A stretch of DNA of 48,474 nucleotides, taken from assembly GCA_020721645.1 (NCBI GenBank), contig DYMH01000007.1, forward strand, positions 1-48,474, written 5' to 3'. This DNA comes from Draconibacterium orientale. Its GTDB lineage: Bacteria; Bacteroidota; Bacteroidia; Bacteroidales; JAADGE01. Within the stretch, counting starts at the first letter, position 1; each line of letters starts with the position of its first letter. Below the pieces are notes generated by a model. It worked only from the letters and a program-made list of their open reading frames with translations, did no database searches and had not been told where the DNA came from. Below are positions 15,991-24,322 of this stretch, piece by piece. The position numbers and the translations under genes are program-made.

Positions 15991-17829
15991 ATGAAAAAAA
16001 TCTATCTTTTTTTTTCGTTATTAATCTTTGCTTACCTCGGGTTTGCACAAACCTTGATTGAAAGTTTCGATGGAACAACTTTCCCACCAACCGACTGGCA
16101 AAACATTCAAATTGCAGGAACCGGAAAATGGAACAGAGCAACAACCGGAATCGATCCCGATTGTTTACCCCACAGCGGTGCCGGTATGGCACGGTATAAC
16201 AGTTATAATTTTGCAGTTGGTGTCAATGCCATTTTAGTTTCACCTCCCTTAACTTTTACAGGTTCCGTTGCCCATACTTTGGATTTTTGGAAATATGCCG
16301 ATGCCGGTTGGAATATCTACGCCGACAGTATTGGTATCTATTACAATTCAACAGCATCATTAACCGGTGCAACATTCCTCGAAACCCTTCCGCGTTACAA
16401 TCCTGTCAGCGGGTGGTACGAACACAGCTACCTCCTTCCTGCTTCTCTCACAGGCACACAATACATTATTTTTAGAGGTTACAGTCAATATGGTAATAAT
16501 ATGTTTATCGATGATATCAATTTGATTGAAACTCCCGAACACGATGCTTCGGTTCAGTCTATTGATAATGAAATTTATTTAGAAAGTACAACTCCAACAA
16601 TACCTACTGCAACAATTCAAAATTTTTCATACGCCACCGAAACAAATATTGGTGTAACGTGTAAAATTTACAATTATGCCAATGAAGAAATCTATACAAA
16701 TACTCAGAATATAAGCGAATTAACAGCTTTTCAAACATCCGATGTTAATTTCGACTCATACACTTTGCCCAATGCGGAAGCAATTTATACTTTTAAAATT
16801 TATACTTCAATTACAAACGACCAAAATACCGCCAACGATACTATTGTAAAAACTGTCTATACATATACACACAACAAGCAAAGTGTTTTACTCGAAATCG
16901 GAACAGGAACATGGTGTACATATTGCCCCGGTGCAGCTATGGGAGCCGATGATTTGGTTACAAACGGACAAAATGTGGCAGTAGTCGAAAATCACAATGG
17001 AGATAATTACGACTATGACGCTTCAAATGCACGCAATTCTTTTTATAGCATTTCAAGTTACCCGACAGCAATATTCGACGGGAAATCGAAACTTGTAGGA
17101 GGCAGTCATTCTACAAGTCTGTATTCCTCCTATTTGCCAATGTATGAAAACCGATATGCGATGAAAACGGCTTTTGGGTTATCGGTAGATGGCACTTATT
17201 CGTTAAACACATACAATATCTCGGTTACAGCCGACAGATTCGGAGATACTCCTTTCGCCAACAGTAATTTGGTTGTTTATATGGCATTGACTCAATCAAA
17301 AATTACTGTTAATTGGCAAGGTCAAACACACTTAGAATTTGTAAGTCGCCTTATGGCTCCCAATGCAAACGGAACTGCGGTCGATTTATTAAACAACAAT
17401 CAAGTTGTCGTCCCTCTTTCGTTCGATTTTAATTCGGCTTGGGGCGGAAGTATTGCCAATCACGACTATGAAATCATCGTTTGGATACAGGATTTAAATA
17501 CCAAAGAGGTTGTTAATGCAATGAAAATGGATTTGACAGAAATCCTATCATCAGATGTTCAAACGAATGTCTCGAAAAGCAGTGTAAATGTCTATCCCAA
17601 TCCCTTCGGCAATCAATTAAATCTTTCGTTCAACTTAAATTCAAAACAAGATGTTCGTATCGAAATGGTCGATATTGTCGGAAAAACTGTGTATATCTCA
17701 AATAGAACCTTAAACTTCGGGACACAAACGATATCCATAGACGGCTTGGACTTAGAAAATGGCGTTTATTTCTTAAATATTACTGCGGGAAATGAAGTGA
17801 TAAGTCAAAAAGTAACGGTTTCAAAATAA
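15991..17829 (+). CDS. T9SS-secreted Omp28-like protein with CTYC motif and choice-of-anchor-type N-terminus
   Basis: 612 residues. The signal peptide (KIYLFFSLLIFAYLGFAQ) is followed by a choice-of-anchor J / cleaved-adhesin-like domain (about 20-185, opening ESFDGTTFPPTDWQNIQ and ending MFIDDINLIE). Then come a beta-rich linker and an Omp28-related thioredoxin-like domain with GTGTWCTYCPGAA (C309 and C312). The type A sorting domain begins at about 530 (VNVYPNPFGNQLNLSF, LENGVYFLNITAG). It shares domain order with the 679-residue protein upstream but has a different N-terminal module, which suggests duplication followed by module exchange. The gene is separated from the following thioredoxin gene by 148 bases. 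Confidence 0.88.
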   Translation: MKKIYLFFSLLIFAYLGFAQTLIESFDGTTFPPTDWQNIQIAGTGKWNRATTGIDPDCLPHSGAGMARYNSYNFAVGVNAILVSPPLTFTGSVAHTLDFWKYADAGWNIYADSIGIYYNSTASLTGATFLETLPRYNPVSGWYEHSYLLPASLTGTQYIIFRGYSQYGNNMFIDDINLIETPEHDASVQSIDNEIYLESTTPTIPTATIQNFSYATETNIGVTCKIYNYANEEIYTNTQNISELTAFQTSDVNFDSYTLPNAEAIYTFKIYTSITNDQNTANDTIVKTVYTYTHNKQSVLLEIGTGTWCTYCPGAAMGADDLVTNGQNVAVVENHNGDNYDYDASNARNSFYSISSYPTAIFDGKSKLVGGSHSTSLYSSYLPMYENRYAMKTAFGLSVDGTYSLNTYNISVTADRFGDTPFANSNLVVYMALTQSKITVNWQGQTHLEFVSRLMAPNANGTAVDLLNNNQVVVPLSFDFNSAWGGSIANHDYEIIVWIQDLNTKEVVNAMKMDLTEILSSDVQTNVSKSSVNVYPNPFGNQLNLSFNLNSKQDVRIEMVDIVGKTVYISNRTLNFGTQTISIDGLDLENGVYFLNITAGNEVISQKVTVSK

Positions 17830-17977
17830 TAAAATCAGTTAAAAGATGTTCTTTAATAAATGTCTTTATAAAACCAACAAAATGTTTTTTTGAGACATTT
17901 ATTTTTGTTCATATCAGATACAAACATTTTCAACACATAATTATTTCAAGTATCATAAAACTTCAATCTTTTTTGTT

Positions 17978-18484
17978 ATGAAAAAACCATTTGTTTTACT
18001 TACATTTCTGTTGGTTTACGGTACGATATTCTCCCAAACCGCCCAAATCCCTTCGGTAGATCTTAAAACTTTAACCGGCGATAAATTTAATACAGATTCG
18101 ATTAAAAATAACGGACCAATAGTTATCAGTTTTTGGGCAACGTGGTGTAAACCGTGCATTCAGGAACTCAATGCGGTAAGCGAAAATTTTACCGATTGGA
18201 ATGCCGAAACCGGTTTTAAAGTATTTGCAATCTCAATTGATGATGCCAAAAGTATGAGCCGTGTAGCACCATTTGTGAGCGGAAAAGGCTGGCAATTCGA
18301 GGTGCTTCTCGATGAAAACAGCGATTTTAAACGAGCCATGAATGTAGTAAATGTACCTCACACTTTTGTTTTAGACAAAACCGGTAAAATCGTTTGGCAG
18401 CACACATCGTATGCACCCGGCGACGAAGACGAATTGTATGAAATCATTAAAAAAGCATTTGCCGAACAATCGACCGAAGAATAA
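17978..18484 (+). CDS. TlpA/ResA-like periplasmic thioredoxin
   Basis: 168 residues. A signal peptide ending SQTAQ precedes a thioredoxin-fold domain of the AhpC/TSA-TlpA type. The active site is FWATWCKPCIQEL (C57 and C60), followed by the VFAISIDDAKS and cis-proline (VPHTFVLD) elements. This family reduces disulfides or thioesters in the periplasm, for example in cytochrome c assembly. The neighbours here are Omp28-like CxxC proteins and not cytochrome genes, so a role in keeping those partners reduced, or in folding them, is the better guess. It is followed at 34 bases by the outer-membrane gene, probably in one operon. Confidence 0.9.
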   Translation: MKKPFVLLTFLLVYGTIFSQTAQIPSVDLKTLTGDKFNTDSIKNNGPIVISFWATWCKPCIQELNAVSENFTDWNAETGFKVFAISIDDAKSMSRVAPFVSGKGWQFEVLLDENSDFKRAMNVVNVPHTFVLDKTGKIVWQHTSYAPGDEDELYEIIKKAFAEQSTEE

Positions 18485-18518
18485 TTTTTTCTTTTTTTTC
18501 AGATAAACACAATGAATT

Positions 18519-20168
18519 ATGAATTTTAAAATTACATTTCTCATACCATTTTTTTTCTTTTTATATTCTACCGTATTCGGTCAGGAAAATTCGGTAATCG
18601 GCGGGCAAATTCACGGCAATTTTCAAATTGATATGCAATCCTACACCTCCGATTCCATTATCGGTGCACCTAAAATTGATGAAAAAGTACTGGCAGCCGC
18701 ATACACCAACCTTTTTTATACTCGCGAAAAATTAGAAGTCGGCGTGCGATACGAAGCTTATTTGAATGCTCCGGCAGGATACGACAAACGATACGATGGG
18801 CAAGGCATTGCTTATCGCTACGCTTCGTATAAGGGCGAAAAAATAGAATTAACACTCGGGAATTTTTACGAACAATTCGGCAGCGGATTGATACTCAGAA
18901 CCTACGAAGAAAAAACACTTGGCATCGACAATGCTTTCGATGGTGCCGAAATGAAATTCAAACCACTAAACGGCATTGTTCTTACCGGATTAATCGGTAA
19001 ACAAAAACAGTATTTTTCTCTTGGAAGCGGTATTGTTCGCGGATTCGATGCAGATTTTGCTCTCAATGATATTTTTAAATTTCTATCCGTTAAAAAAACA
19101 AAAGTCTCATTAGGCGGTAGTTTTGTTAGCAAATATCAAGAAAACAACGATCCCATGTATAATTTCCCACTCAACGTAGCCGCTTATGCCGGTCGATTCA
19201 ACGTTTCGAGAAGTCGCTTTGTCCTTTCTGCCGAATATGCCTATAAAATCAACGACCCGTCCTACGATAATGCCTATATTTTTAAAGACGGCAATGCATT
19301 TTTTGCAAATCTCTCCTATTCGGGCAAAGGATTCGGCATCTTGCTAAGTGCTATCAGATTAGATAATATGAGTTTCCGCTCGGAGCGTTCGGCAATTCTC
19401 AATGATTTAAACATTAATTATCTGCCTGCAATAGCACAAGCACATACCTATGCTTTTGCTGCAATGTATCCCTTCTCATCTCAACCACAAGGACAAGCGG
19501 GTTTCAATTCCGAAATTTTCTATAAAATCCCTCAAAATTCTTGGCTTGGCGGAACTTATGGCACCGATATTTCGGTCAATTATTCCCAAGTAAACAGTAT
19601 TGAGAAAGTAAAAGTAATTGTCAATCCGGCTGATGAATATCCAAATCTCGATGGATATACTTCCAAATTATTTTCGGTAGGTAAAGAACTCTATTTTCGT
19701 GATTTTAATATCGAAATTCAAAAAAAAGTGAGCAAATCGTACAAATTTGCCCTCACATACATGCACGAAGATTATAACATGGAGGTAATTCAAGGGCATA
19801 ACGGCATGATATATTCCGAAATTGGAATTTTGGATATGACCTATAAATTCAGTTCCAAAAAATCGCTGCGTTTGGAAACCGAAATGCTGTTCACCGAACA
19901 AGATTTTGGAAACTGGGCAATGCTGCTTTTGGAATATTCGTACGCTCCTCATTGGTTTATTGCAGCGGGAGATCAATACAATTACGGCAACAGCCAAGAA
20001 GCCTATCGTACACACTATTATAATGTTGCCGCAGGATATTCCGATGGCGGCAGTCGTATTCAAATTGGATATGGCAAACAACGGGAAGGCGTTGTATGTG
20101 TTGGCGGAGTTTGTAGAAATGTCCCTGCTTCAAACGGCTTTACACTCTCAGTTTCATCAACTTTTTAA
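18519..20168 (+). CDS. Predicted outer-membrane protein, DUF6029-like
   Basis: 549 residues with a signal peptide ending VFGQ and then alternating aromatic beta strands through to a C-terminal LSVSSTF, the usual end of an outer-membrane barrel. A GGQIHGNFQIDMQSY opening and GNFYEQFGSGLILRTYEEKTLG are the most distinctive parts. I believe this corresponds to the DUF6029 family, which I recall from next to Omp28-type genes, but I have not been able to confirm it. It lies 34 bases after the TlpA-like gene and 96 bases before an Omp28 lipoprotein. A five-codon open frame at 18512 overlaps its start. Confidence 0.72.
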   Translation: MNFKITFLIPFFFFLYSTVFGQENSVIGGQIHGNFQIDMQSYTSDSIIGAPKIDEKVLAAAYTNLFYTREKLEVGVRYEAYLNAPAGYDKRYDGQGIAYRYASYKGEKIELTLGNFYEQFGSGLILRTYEEKTLGIDNAFDGAEMKFKPLNGIVLTGLIGKQKQYFSLGSGIVRGFDADFALNDIFKFLSVKKTKVSLGGSFVSKYQENNDPMYNFPLNVAAYAGRFNVSRSRFVLSAEYAYKINDPSYDNAYIFKDGNAFFANLSYSGKGFGILLSAIRLDNMSFRSERSAILNDLNINYLPAIAQAHTYAFAAMYPFSSQPQGQAGFNSEIFYKIPQNSWLGGTYGTDISVNYSQVNSIEKVKVIVNPADEYPNLDGYTSKLFSVGKELYFRDFNIEIQKKVSKSYKFALTYMHEDYNMEVIQGHNGMIYSEIGILDMTYKFSSKKSLRLETEMLFTEQDFGNWAMLLLEYSYAPHWFIAAGDQYNYGNSQEAYRTHYYNVAAGYSDGGSRIQIGYGKQREGVVCVGGVCRNVPASNGFTLSVSSTF

Positions 20169-20264
20169 AAGTATAAAGTTTAAAGTATCAAGATTGAAGA
20201 AAAACATTTCATTCATTTCATTATTTTCAAATTTCTACATTTCCAAATTTCCATTTCCGACAAA

Positions 20265-21110
20265 ATGAAAAAAATATTTTACACATTATTAATAATCTCA
20301 CTCGCATTAATTTTTTCGTGCGATGAAGTAAAAAATCCCTTGAAACCGGCAAGTAATCAATGCGGCGATGATACACAGCCGGTTCCCATTCGGAAAATTC
20401 TTGTTGAGGATTTTACGGGACATACCTGTCCGAATTGCCCGCCGGCTGCCGAACAAATGGCTTTTCTTAAACAAAAATACTGCGATTACATTGTTCCCGT
20501 TGCACTCCATGTAAGTGTTTTTGCGACACCCAACAGTACGTATCCCGAAGATTTTAGAACGGCTGAGGGAACGGAAATAGACCAATATTTTGGAGTTTCT
20601 GCTGCCGGATTGCCGCACGGCTTAGTAAACCGAATGCCGTACAACGAAAACCCAATAATTGTTTATGCCGAATGGGCAGCGGCTATTGAAGCCCTTCTGC
20701 TTTCTCCGCCCGAAATGTATCTGACAATCAATACCTCATTCAATCCGGTGGATAGCTTGGTCAGTATTTCTGTCAGAACGGATATTTTAAAAAATGTTCC
20801 TGACAATTTAAGCCTTTCGGTTTATTTAACCCAAGACAGCATTATTGCACCCCAAAAAGATATTCGTATGAACCCGGTATTAATCCCAAATTTTGTTCAC
20901 CAACATGTTTTACGAGCAGTGATTAACGGAACATGGGGCGAACAAATTACCGATGCACCAAGTCTTTTTGGGAATATGATAGAAAAAACCTATTCCATAA
21001 AAATTAAGCCCGAATGGAATGTGTCGCACTGCGAAATTGTAGCTTTTGTTTTCAGAAGCGATTCGAGAGACGTGATTCAGGCTGAAAGTAAACCGATTGT
21101 ATCCGATTGA
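20265..21110 (+). CDS. Omp28-related lipoprotein with CPNC motif
   Basis: 281 residues. The lipobox is ALIFSC, with the acylated Cys followed by DEVKN. The thioredoxin-like part of the Omp28 family begins RKILVEDFTGHTCPNCPPAAEQM (C55 and C58). Downstream are VSVFATPNSTYPEDFRT and GVSAAGLPHGLVNRM, typical of this group. It has no sorting domain, unlike the two secreted relatives, so it should stay in the envelope. It closes the TlpA / outer-membrane protein / Omp28 operon and is followed directly by a strong terminator. Confidence 0.88.
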   Translation: MKKIFYTLLIISLALIFSCDEVKNPLKPASNQCGDDTQPVPIRKILVEDFTGHTCPNCPPAAEQMAFLKQKYCDYIVPVALHVSVFATPNSTYPEDFRTAEGTEIDQYFGVSAAGLPHGLVNRMPYNENPIIVYAEWAAAIEALLLSPPEMYLTINTSFNPVDSLVSISVRTDILKNVPDNLSLSVYLTQDSIIAPQKDIRMNPVLIPNFVHQHVLRAVINGTWGEQITDAPSLFGNMIEKTYSIKIKPEWNVSHCEIVAFVFRSDSRDVIQAESKPIVSD

Positions 21111-21130
21111 TAATCATCGATATACTAAAT

Positions 21131-21166
21131 AAAAAGGTCGATTGTTAAATCAATCGACCTTTTTTG
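21131..21166 (+). terminator. Terminator after the Omp28 lipoprotein gene
   Basis: A perfect 14-bp stem AAAAAGGTCGATTG / CAATCGACCTTTTT with loop TTAAAT, starting 21 bases after the stop, followed by further T. Confidence 0.9.
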
Positions 21167-21208
21167 TATCCTACCGGACTTTAATATTAGTAGAATTTTG
21201 TTGGCAAA

Positions 21209-21709
21209 TTATTTTTTAGGGAAATAGATATTGGGCGAAGCATCGCCTTCTTTTTGGAGGACAAGTTTTTCGGAAGTCAGCTCTACGATGGTATATTTTA
21301 CGGGAGCTTTTTCGGCACCGGCTTTCTCGTCCCACTCTTTCATAATAATAGCTGTTTCATCGGGGCTCATTTCCCAATATCCTAAAACAGAACTCGACAA
21401 CAAACCTTCGCCTATTGTTCGGGAGTACGATAGCTTTGAAGCATCTTTTGAATCAACAGCAAAAACAACCGTTTCGGCTAAAAAATCTGCAAATTTTTTA
21501 ACATCGCCTTTTAATTCGATATTAGCACTGATTCCGGTGGTATCTTTCAAATTATCGGTTCCGCCTTGCAGTGTGGCGTTAGGGTCCAATTTCCAAGTAA
21601 TGGAAGTCAGCAATTTTCCTTTGTCAGACAGCTTGGCTTCTTTACCGCCACCGCATGATACAGCAAGTAATAGTGTTGCTGCAATACTAAAAGTTAAAAG
21701 TTTTTTCAT
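21209..21709 (-). CDS. Small lipoprotein of unknown function
   Basis: 166 residues. The signal sequence ends in LLAVSC, with GGGKEAK after the Cys. The mature part looks like a single beta-sandwich or lipocalin-like domain: alternating strands, with SITWKLDPN at the start, VLGYWEMSPDETAIIMKEWD in the middle and EKLVLQKEGDASPNIYFPKK at the end. That pattern resembles lipocalin-like proteins of the DUF4923/DUF4488 kind, but I cannot assign one. It has no partner gene: the + strand operon converges from the left and the tyrS region diverges to the right. Confidence 0.75.
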   Translation of the reverse strand: MKKLLTFSIAATLLLAVSCGGGKEAKLSDKGKLLTSITWKLDPNATLQGGTDNLKDTTGISANIELKGDVKKFADFLAETVVFAVDSKDASKLSYSRTIGEGLLSSSVLGYWEMSPDETAIIMKEWDEKAGAEKAPVKYTIVELTSEKLVLQKEGDASPNIYFPKK

Positions 21710-21862
21710 AATTTATCATCTTTTTAATTAATAAGCGTCAAGATATGAATTAATTTTTTAAGTTGGCTGTTTTTATAAAAAAAAGTGAATAAAAACATTA
21801 TTTTTAATTATAACTTGACAAATTAATAATCATTGTCATTAAGTAAAGAAATCTATTTTCTG

Positions 21863-21938
21863 TTCGACTTAGGCTCTGCCTAAGTCGAAATTATCATGAC
21901 AGGCTCTGCCTGTTTGTCGAAGCAAGGCAGAGCCTTGC
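21863..21938. repeat. Three hairpins of the GGC-TCT-GCC repeat family
   Basis: Hairpin 1 is a perfect 12-bp stem TTCGACTTAGGC / GCCTAAGTCGAA with a TCT loop (21863-21889). Hairpin 2 is ACAGGC / GCCTGT with a TCT loop (21899-21913). Hairpin 3 is in the other orientation, GCAAGGC / GCCTTGC with an AGA loop (21922-21938). The core is constant while the outer arms differ and remain paired. The unit at 10560 belongs to the same family. A partial fifth copy (GACAGAGCC) follows at about 21955-21965. Confidence 0.75.
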
Positions 21939-22107
21939 AAAATAAGCCCGACAGAGACAGAGCCTCAGCAGAATACATGCTTAACTTAACGACATTGTAT
22001 CATAAACACAAAATTGCCTCACTCCTACCCTACCCTTAAACCAAAATAGAAACTTAAACCCAAAACGATTAAGTTTTTTTTGTTTATTAACTTTCGTTGA
22101 TAATCAT

Positions 22108-22115
22108 TATATTTG
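22108..22115 (+). promoter_or_regulatory. -7 promoter box of tyrS
   Basis: TATATTTG, matching TAnnTTTG, about 158 bases before the tyrS ATG, so transcripts would carry a long leader. The -33 region is not convincing. Confidence 0.45.
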
Positions 22116-22142
22116 CAAAAAATATGATATTCGTATTATTGT

Positions 22143-22227
22143 CGTACAGTTAAGTTTGTTTGATATTAACCGTACGGGGTTTTCAAGCACAATCAGGGTA
22201 TATATTCGCCCCGAAAGCGGTTGAAAA
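22143..22227 (+). promoter_or_regulatory. Structured leader of tyrS
   Basis: Stem 1 is CGTAC-A-GTTAA with TTAAC-C-GTACG (22143-22153 with 22166-22176, one mismatch). Stem 2 is TTTTCAA with TTGAAAA (22180-22186 with 22221-22227), with a GGG/CCC pairing inside. No T run follows, so a transcription attenuator is not obvious. Type and function are not recognised. Confidence 0.4.
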
Positions 22228-22273
22228 TCTTTTCGACGACTTAAATTATCAATTATCAATTATCCATTAATTT

Positions 22274-23578
22274 ATGTCTTTTACAGAAGAACTCAAATGG
22301 CGCGGCATGATTCACAACATGATGCCGGGAATCGAAGACCAAATGAAAAAAGAAACAACCGCCGCATATCTCGGCATCGACCCAACGGCAGATTCACTTC
22401 ATATCGGGCATTTGGTAGGAGTAATGATGCTCAAACATTTGCAGCTGTCGGGGCATAAACCAATTGCACTCGTAGGAGGTGCTACGGGAATGATAGGCGA
22501 CCCTTCGGGCAAATCGCAGGAACGGAATCTTTTGGATATTGATACGCTTCGACACAACCAAGAAGCAATTAAAAAACAATTGTCGCGATTCCTTGATTTC
22601 AATTCAAAATCGGACAATGCCGCCGAAATTGTAAATAATTACGATTGGATGAGCGGTTTCAGTTTTCTGGATTTCATTCGCGACATCGGAAAACATATCA
22701 CCGTAAATTACATGATGGCAAAAGATTCCGTTAAAAAACGAATCGAAGGTTCCGATGACGAAAACGCCGAAGGCATGTCGTTCACCGAATTCAGCTATCA
22801 ATTGGTTCAGGGTTACGATTTTCTGCATCTATACCGAAACAATAATTGCAAACTTCAACTCGGCGGTTCCGACCAGTGGGGAAACATAACCACCGGCACC
22901 GAACTCATACGACGAATCGACGGCGGAAAAGCATACGCCCTCACCTGCCCTCTGATTACAAAAGCTGACGGCGGAAAATTCGGTAAAACAGAAAAAGGAA
23001 ACATCTGGCTCGATGCCGAACGCACAAGTCCCTACGAATTTTATCAATTCTGGCTCAACACTTCGGACGAAGATGCTCAAAAATATCTGAAAATATTTAC
23101 CGTTCTCAAAAAAGAAGAAATAGATACTTTGATTGCACAACATGCCGATGCTCCACATTTACGCATTTTACAATTAAAACTCGCAGAAGAATTAACAATT
23201 ACCGTACATGGAAAAAAAGAATACAAATCGGTAGTTGAAGCCTCAAAAATATTGTTCGGAAACGGAAGCAAAGAAATGCTCGAAAAACTTTCGGAAAAAA
23301 CATTTCTCGACGTATTCTCCGGCGTGCCGACTTTTGAAATCGAAAAAACGGTAATTTCCGAAAACCTTCCCTTATCCGATTTATTGGCAGAAAAAACAAA
23401 AGCTTTTGCCTCGAAAGGCGATATGCGACGAACCGTAAAAGAAGGCGGATTGAGCATGAATCAAGAAAAAGTAAACGATTCGGAAATTGTTGTTACGAAA
23501 GAGTATTTGATTAACGGAAAATATCTGGTTTTCAGAAAAGGAAAAAAGAATTATTTTATTGTTAAAGTGAAAGTATAA
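22274..23578 (+). CDS. tyrS: Tyrosine-tRNA ligase
   Basis: Charges tRNA-Tyr with tyrosine. It is a class I synthetase of normal length (434 residues). The HIGH motif is at 43-46 (HIGHL). The tyrosine-binding and tRNA-Tyr regions include YDFLHLY and [10 protein letters not shown], and the KMSKS-type loop is KFGKTEKG at 235-242. A C-terminal S4 RNA-binding domain (from about 370) closes the protein. Transcription probably starts about 150 bases upstream, giving a structured leader. The next gene on this strand, a DarT-like toxin, begins 73 bases after the stop and is much more AT-rich. Confidence 0.97.
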   Translation: MSFTEELKWRGMIHNMMPGIEDQMKKETTAAYLGIDPTADSLHIGHLVGVMMLKHLQLSGHKPIALVGGATGMIGDPSGKSQERNLLDIDTLRHNQEAIKKQLSRFLDFNSKSDNAAEIVNNYDWMSGFSFLDFIRDIGKHITVNYMMAKDSVKKRIEGSDDENAEGMSFTEFSYQLVQGYDFLHLYRNNNCKLQLGGSDQWGNITTGTELIRRIDGGKAYALTCPLITKADGGKFGKTEKGNIWLDAERTSPYEFYQFWLNTSDEDAQKYLKIFTVLKKEEIDTLIAQHADAPHLRILQLKLAEELTITVHGKKEYKSVVEASKILFGNGSKEMLEKLSEKTFLDVFSGVPTFEIEKTVISENLPLSDLLAEKTKAFASKGDMRRTVKEGGLSMNQEKVNDSEIVVTKEYLINGKYLVFRKGKKNYFIVKVKV

Positions 23579-23651
23579 AGACACAAGATTTGAGACAAAA
23601 GAAAAAAAATTATTTGATTAATATTTGAAAAGTATACAGAATTGATTAATC

Positions 23652-24311
23652 GTGGAACTAAATAACGTTATTTTATACAGAATCACTCACATAGAGAATA
23701 TTCCACATATTCTTCAATACGGTATTACACATAAAGACTCACTTAATAAAAATCCTGATTATAAAAATATTGGAGACTTAAGCCTGATTGATACACGGAA
23801 TAAGAAAAAAGTAAACATTGATAATGGCGAACTTGACACGAAAAATGGCATAGTTTCAATTGCTTTAGGAGATATTATTCCTTTCTATTTTGGTGTGAGA
23901 ATGCCAATGCTTTATGTAACTCAAAATGGAGGAAATTTTGTTGAAAAAGCTACTGCTCCTATTGATATTATTTATTTAGCTTGTTCTGTGAGTAAGATAA
24001 TTTCTTCCAAACTCAATTTTTACTTTTCAGATGGACATGCGACAGATATACTTACTTCATTTTACGATAAATTAAGAATTAATGACCTTGTTAATATTAT
24101 TGATTGGGAAGCCGTAAAATCTTCATATTGGGGAGGATCTGAAAACTTAAATATTAAAAGGAAAAAGCAAGCCGAATTTTTAATTTCCAGTGATTTAATG
24201 CCCGAACTTATAATAGGTTTTGGGTGTTACAACGAAAAAGCTAAAGCAAAATTAATATCATTCGGAGTAGTTGAAGATAAAATTAAGATTATTCCTCAAG
24301 CGTACTATTAA
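23652..24311 (+). CDS. darT: DarT-like ssDNA thymidine ADP-ribosyltransferase toxin
   Basis: 219 residues with a GTG start. DarT attaches ADP-ribose from NAD to thymidine in single-stranded DNA and blocks replication. Visible markers are R10 in YRITHIENIPHIL, the R49 region (LSLIDTRNKK), DIIPFYF, H129 in FSDGHATD and the catalytic Glu E175 in KRKKQAEFLI. The arrangement matches DarT proteins of the former DUF4433 family from memory. The darG gene begins 11 bases downstream. Both genes are strongly AT-rich between the two normal-composition housekeeping genes tyrS and lepA, which suggests horizontal transfer. Since the toxin would be lethal alone, the intact active-site residues imply the antitoxin is functional too. 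Confidence 0.9.
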   Translation: MELNNVILYRITHIENIPHILQYGITHKDSLNKNPDYKNIGDLSLIDTRNKKKVNIDNGELDTKNGIVSIALGDIIPFYFGVRMPMLYVTQNGGNFVEKATAPIDIIYLACSVSKIISSKLNFYFSDGHATDILTSFYDKLRINDLVNIIDWEAVKSSYWGGSENLNIKRKKQAEFLISSDLMPELIIGFGCYNEKAKAKLISFGVVEDKIKIIPQAYY

Positions 24312-24322
24312 AACTACAGATT

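Larger units (their letters stand above)
21710..22273. other. 564-base intergenic region: hairpin cluster and tyrS leader
   Basis: Holds no gene that I can support. From left to right: AT-rich sequence with the start region of the lipoprotein gene; the hairpin cluster at 21863-21938; a C-rich purine-poor patch at about 22020-22060; a -7 box at 22108-22115; and the structured tyrS leader at 22143-22227 followed by three AATTATC-type repeats before the ATG. Confidence 0.7.

Noticed and set aside
21231-21731. Open frame of 166 residues on the + strand opposite the small lipoprotein
   Set aside because: Same length and exact opposite of a lipoprotein with signal sequence and lipobox. The codon pattern fits the minus strand only.
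22124-22153. Nine-codon leader frame (MIFVLLSYS) before tyrS
   Set aside because: Only one Tyr codon and no attenuator T run, so a ribosome-stalling control peptide is not supported.
22246-22270. AATTATC triplet repeat before tyrS as an operator
   Set aside because: Simple AT-rich slippage; no symmetry or second site.
22116-22273. T-box riboswitch for tyrS
   Set aside because: No specifier loop, T-box sequence or terminator is present. T-boxes are not expected in this phylum.
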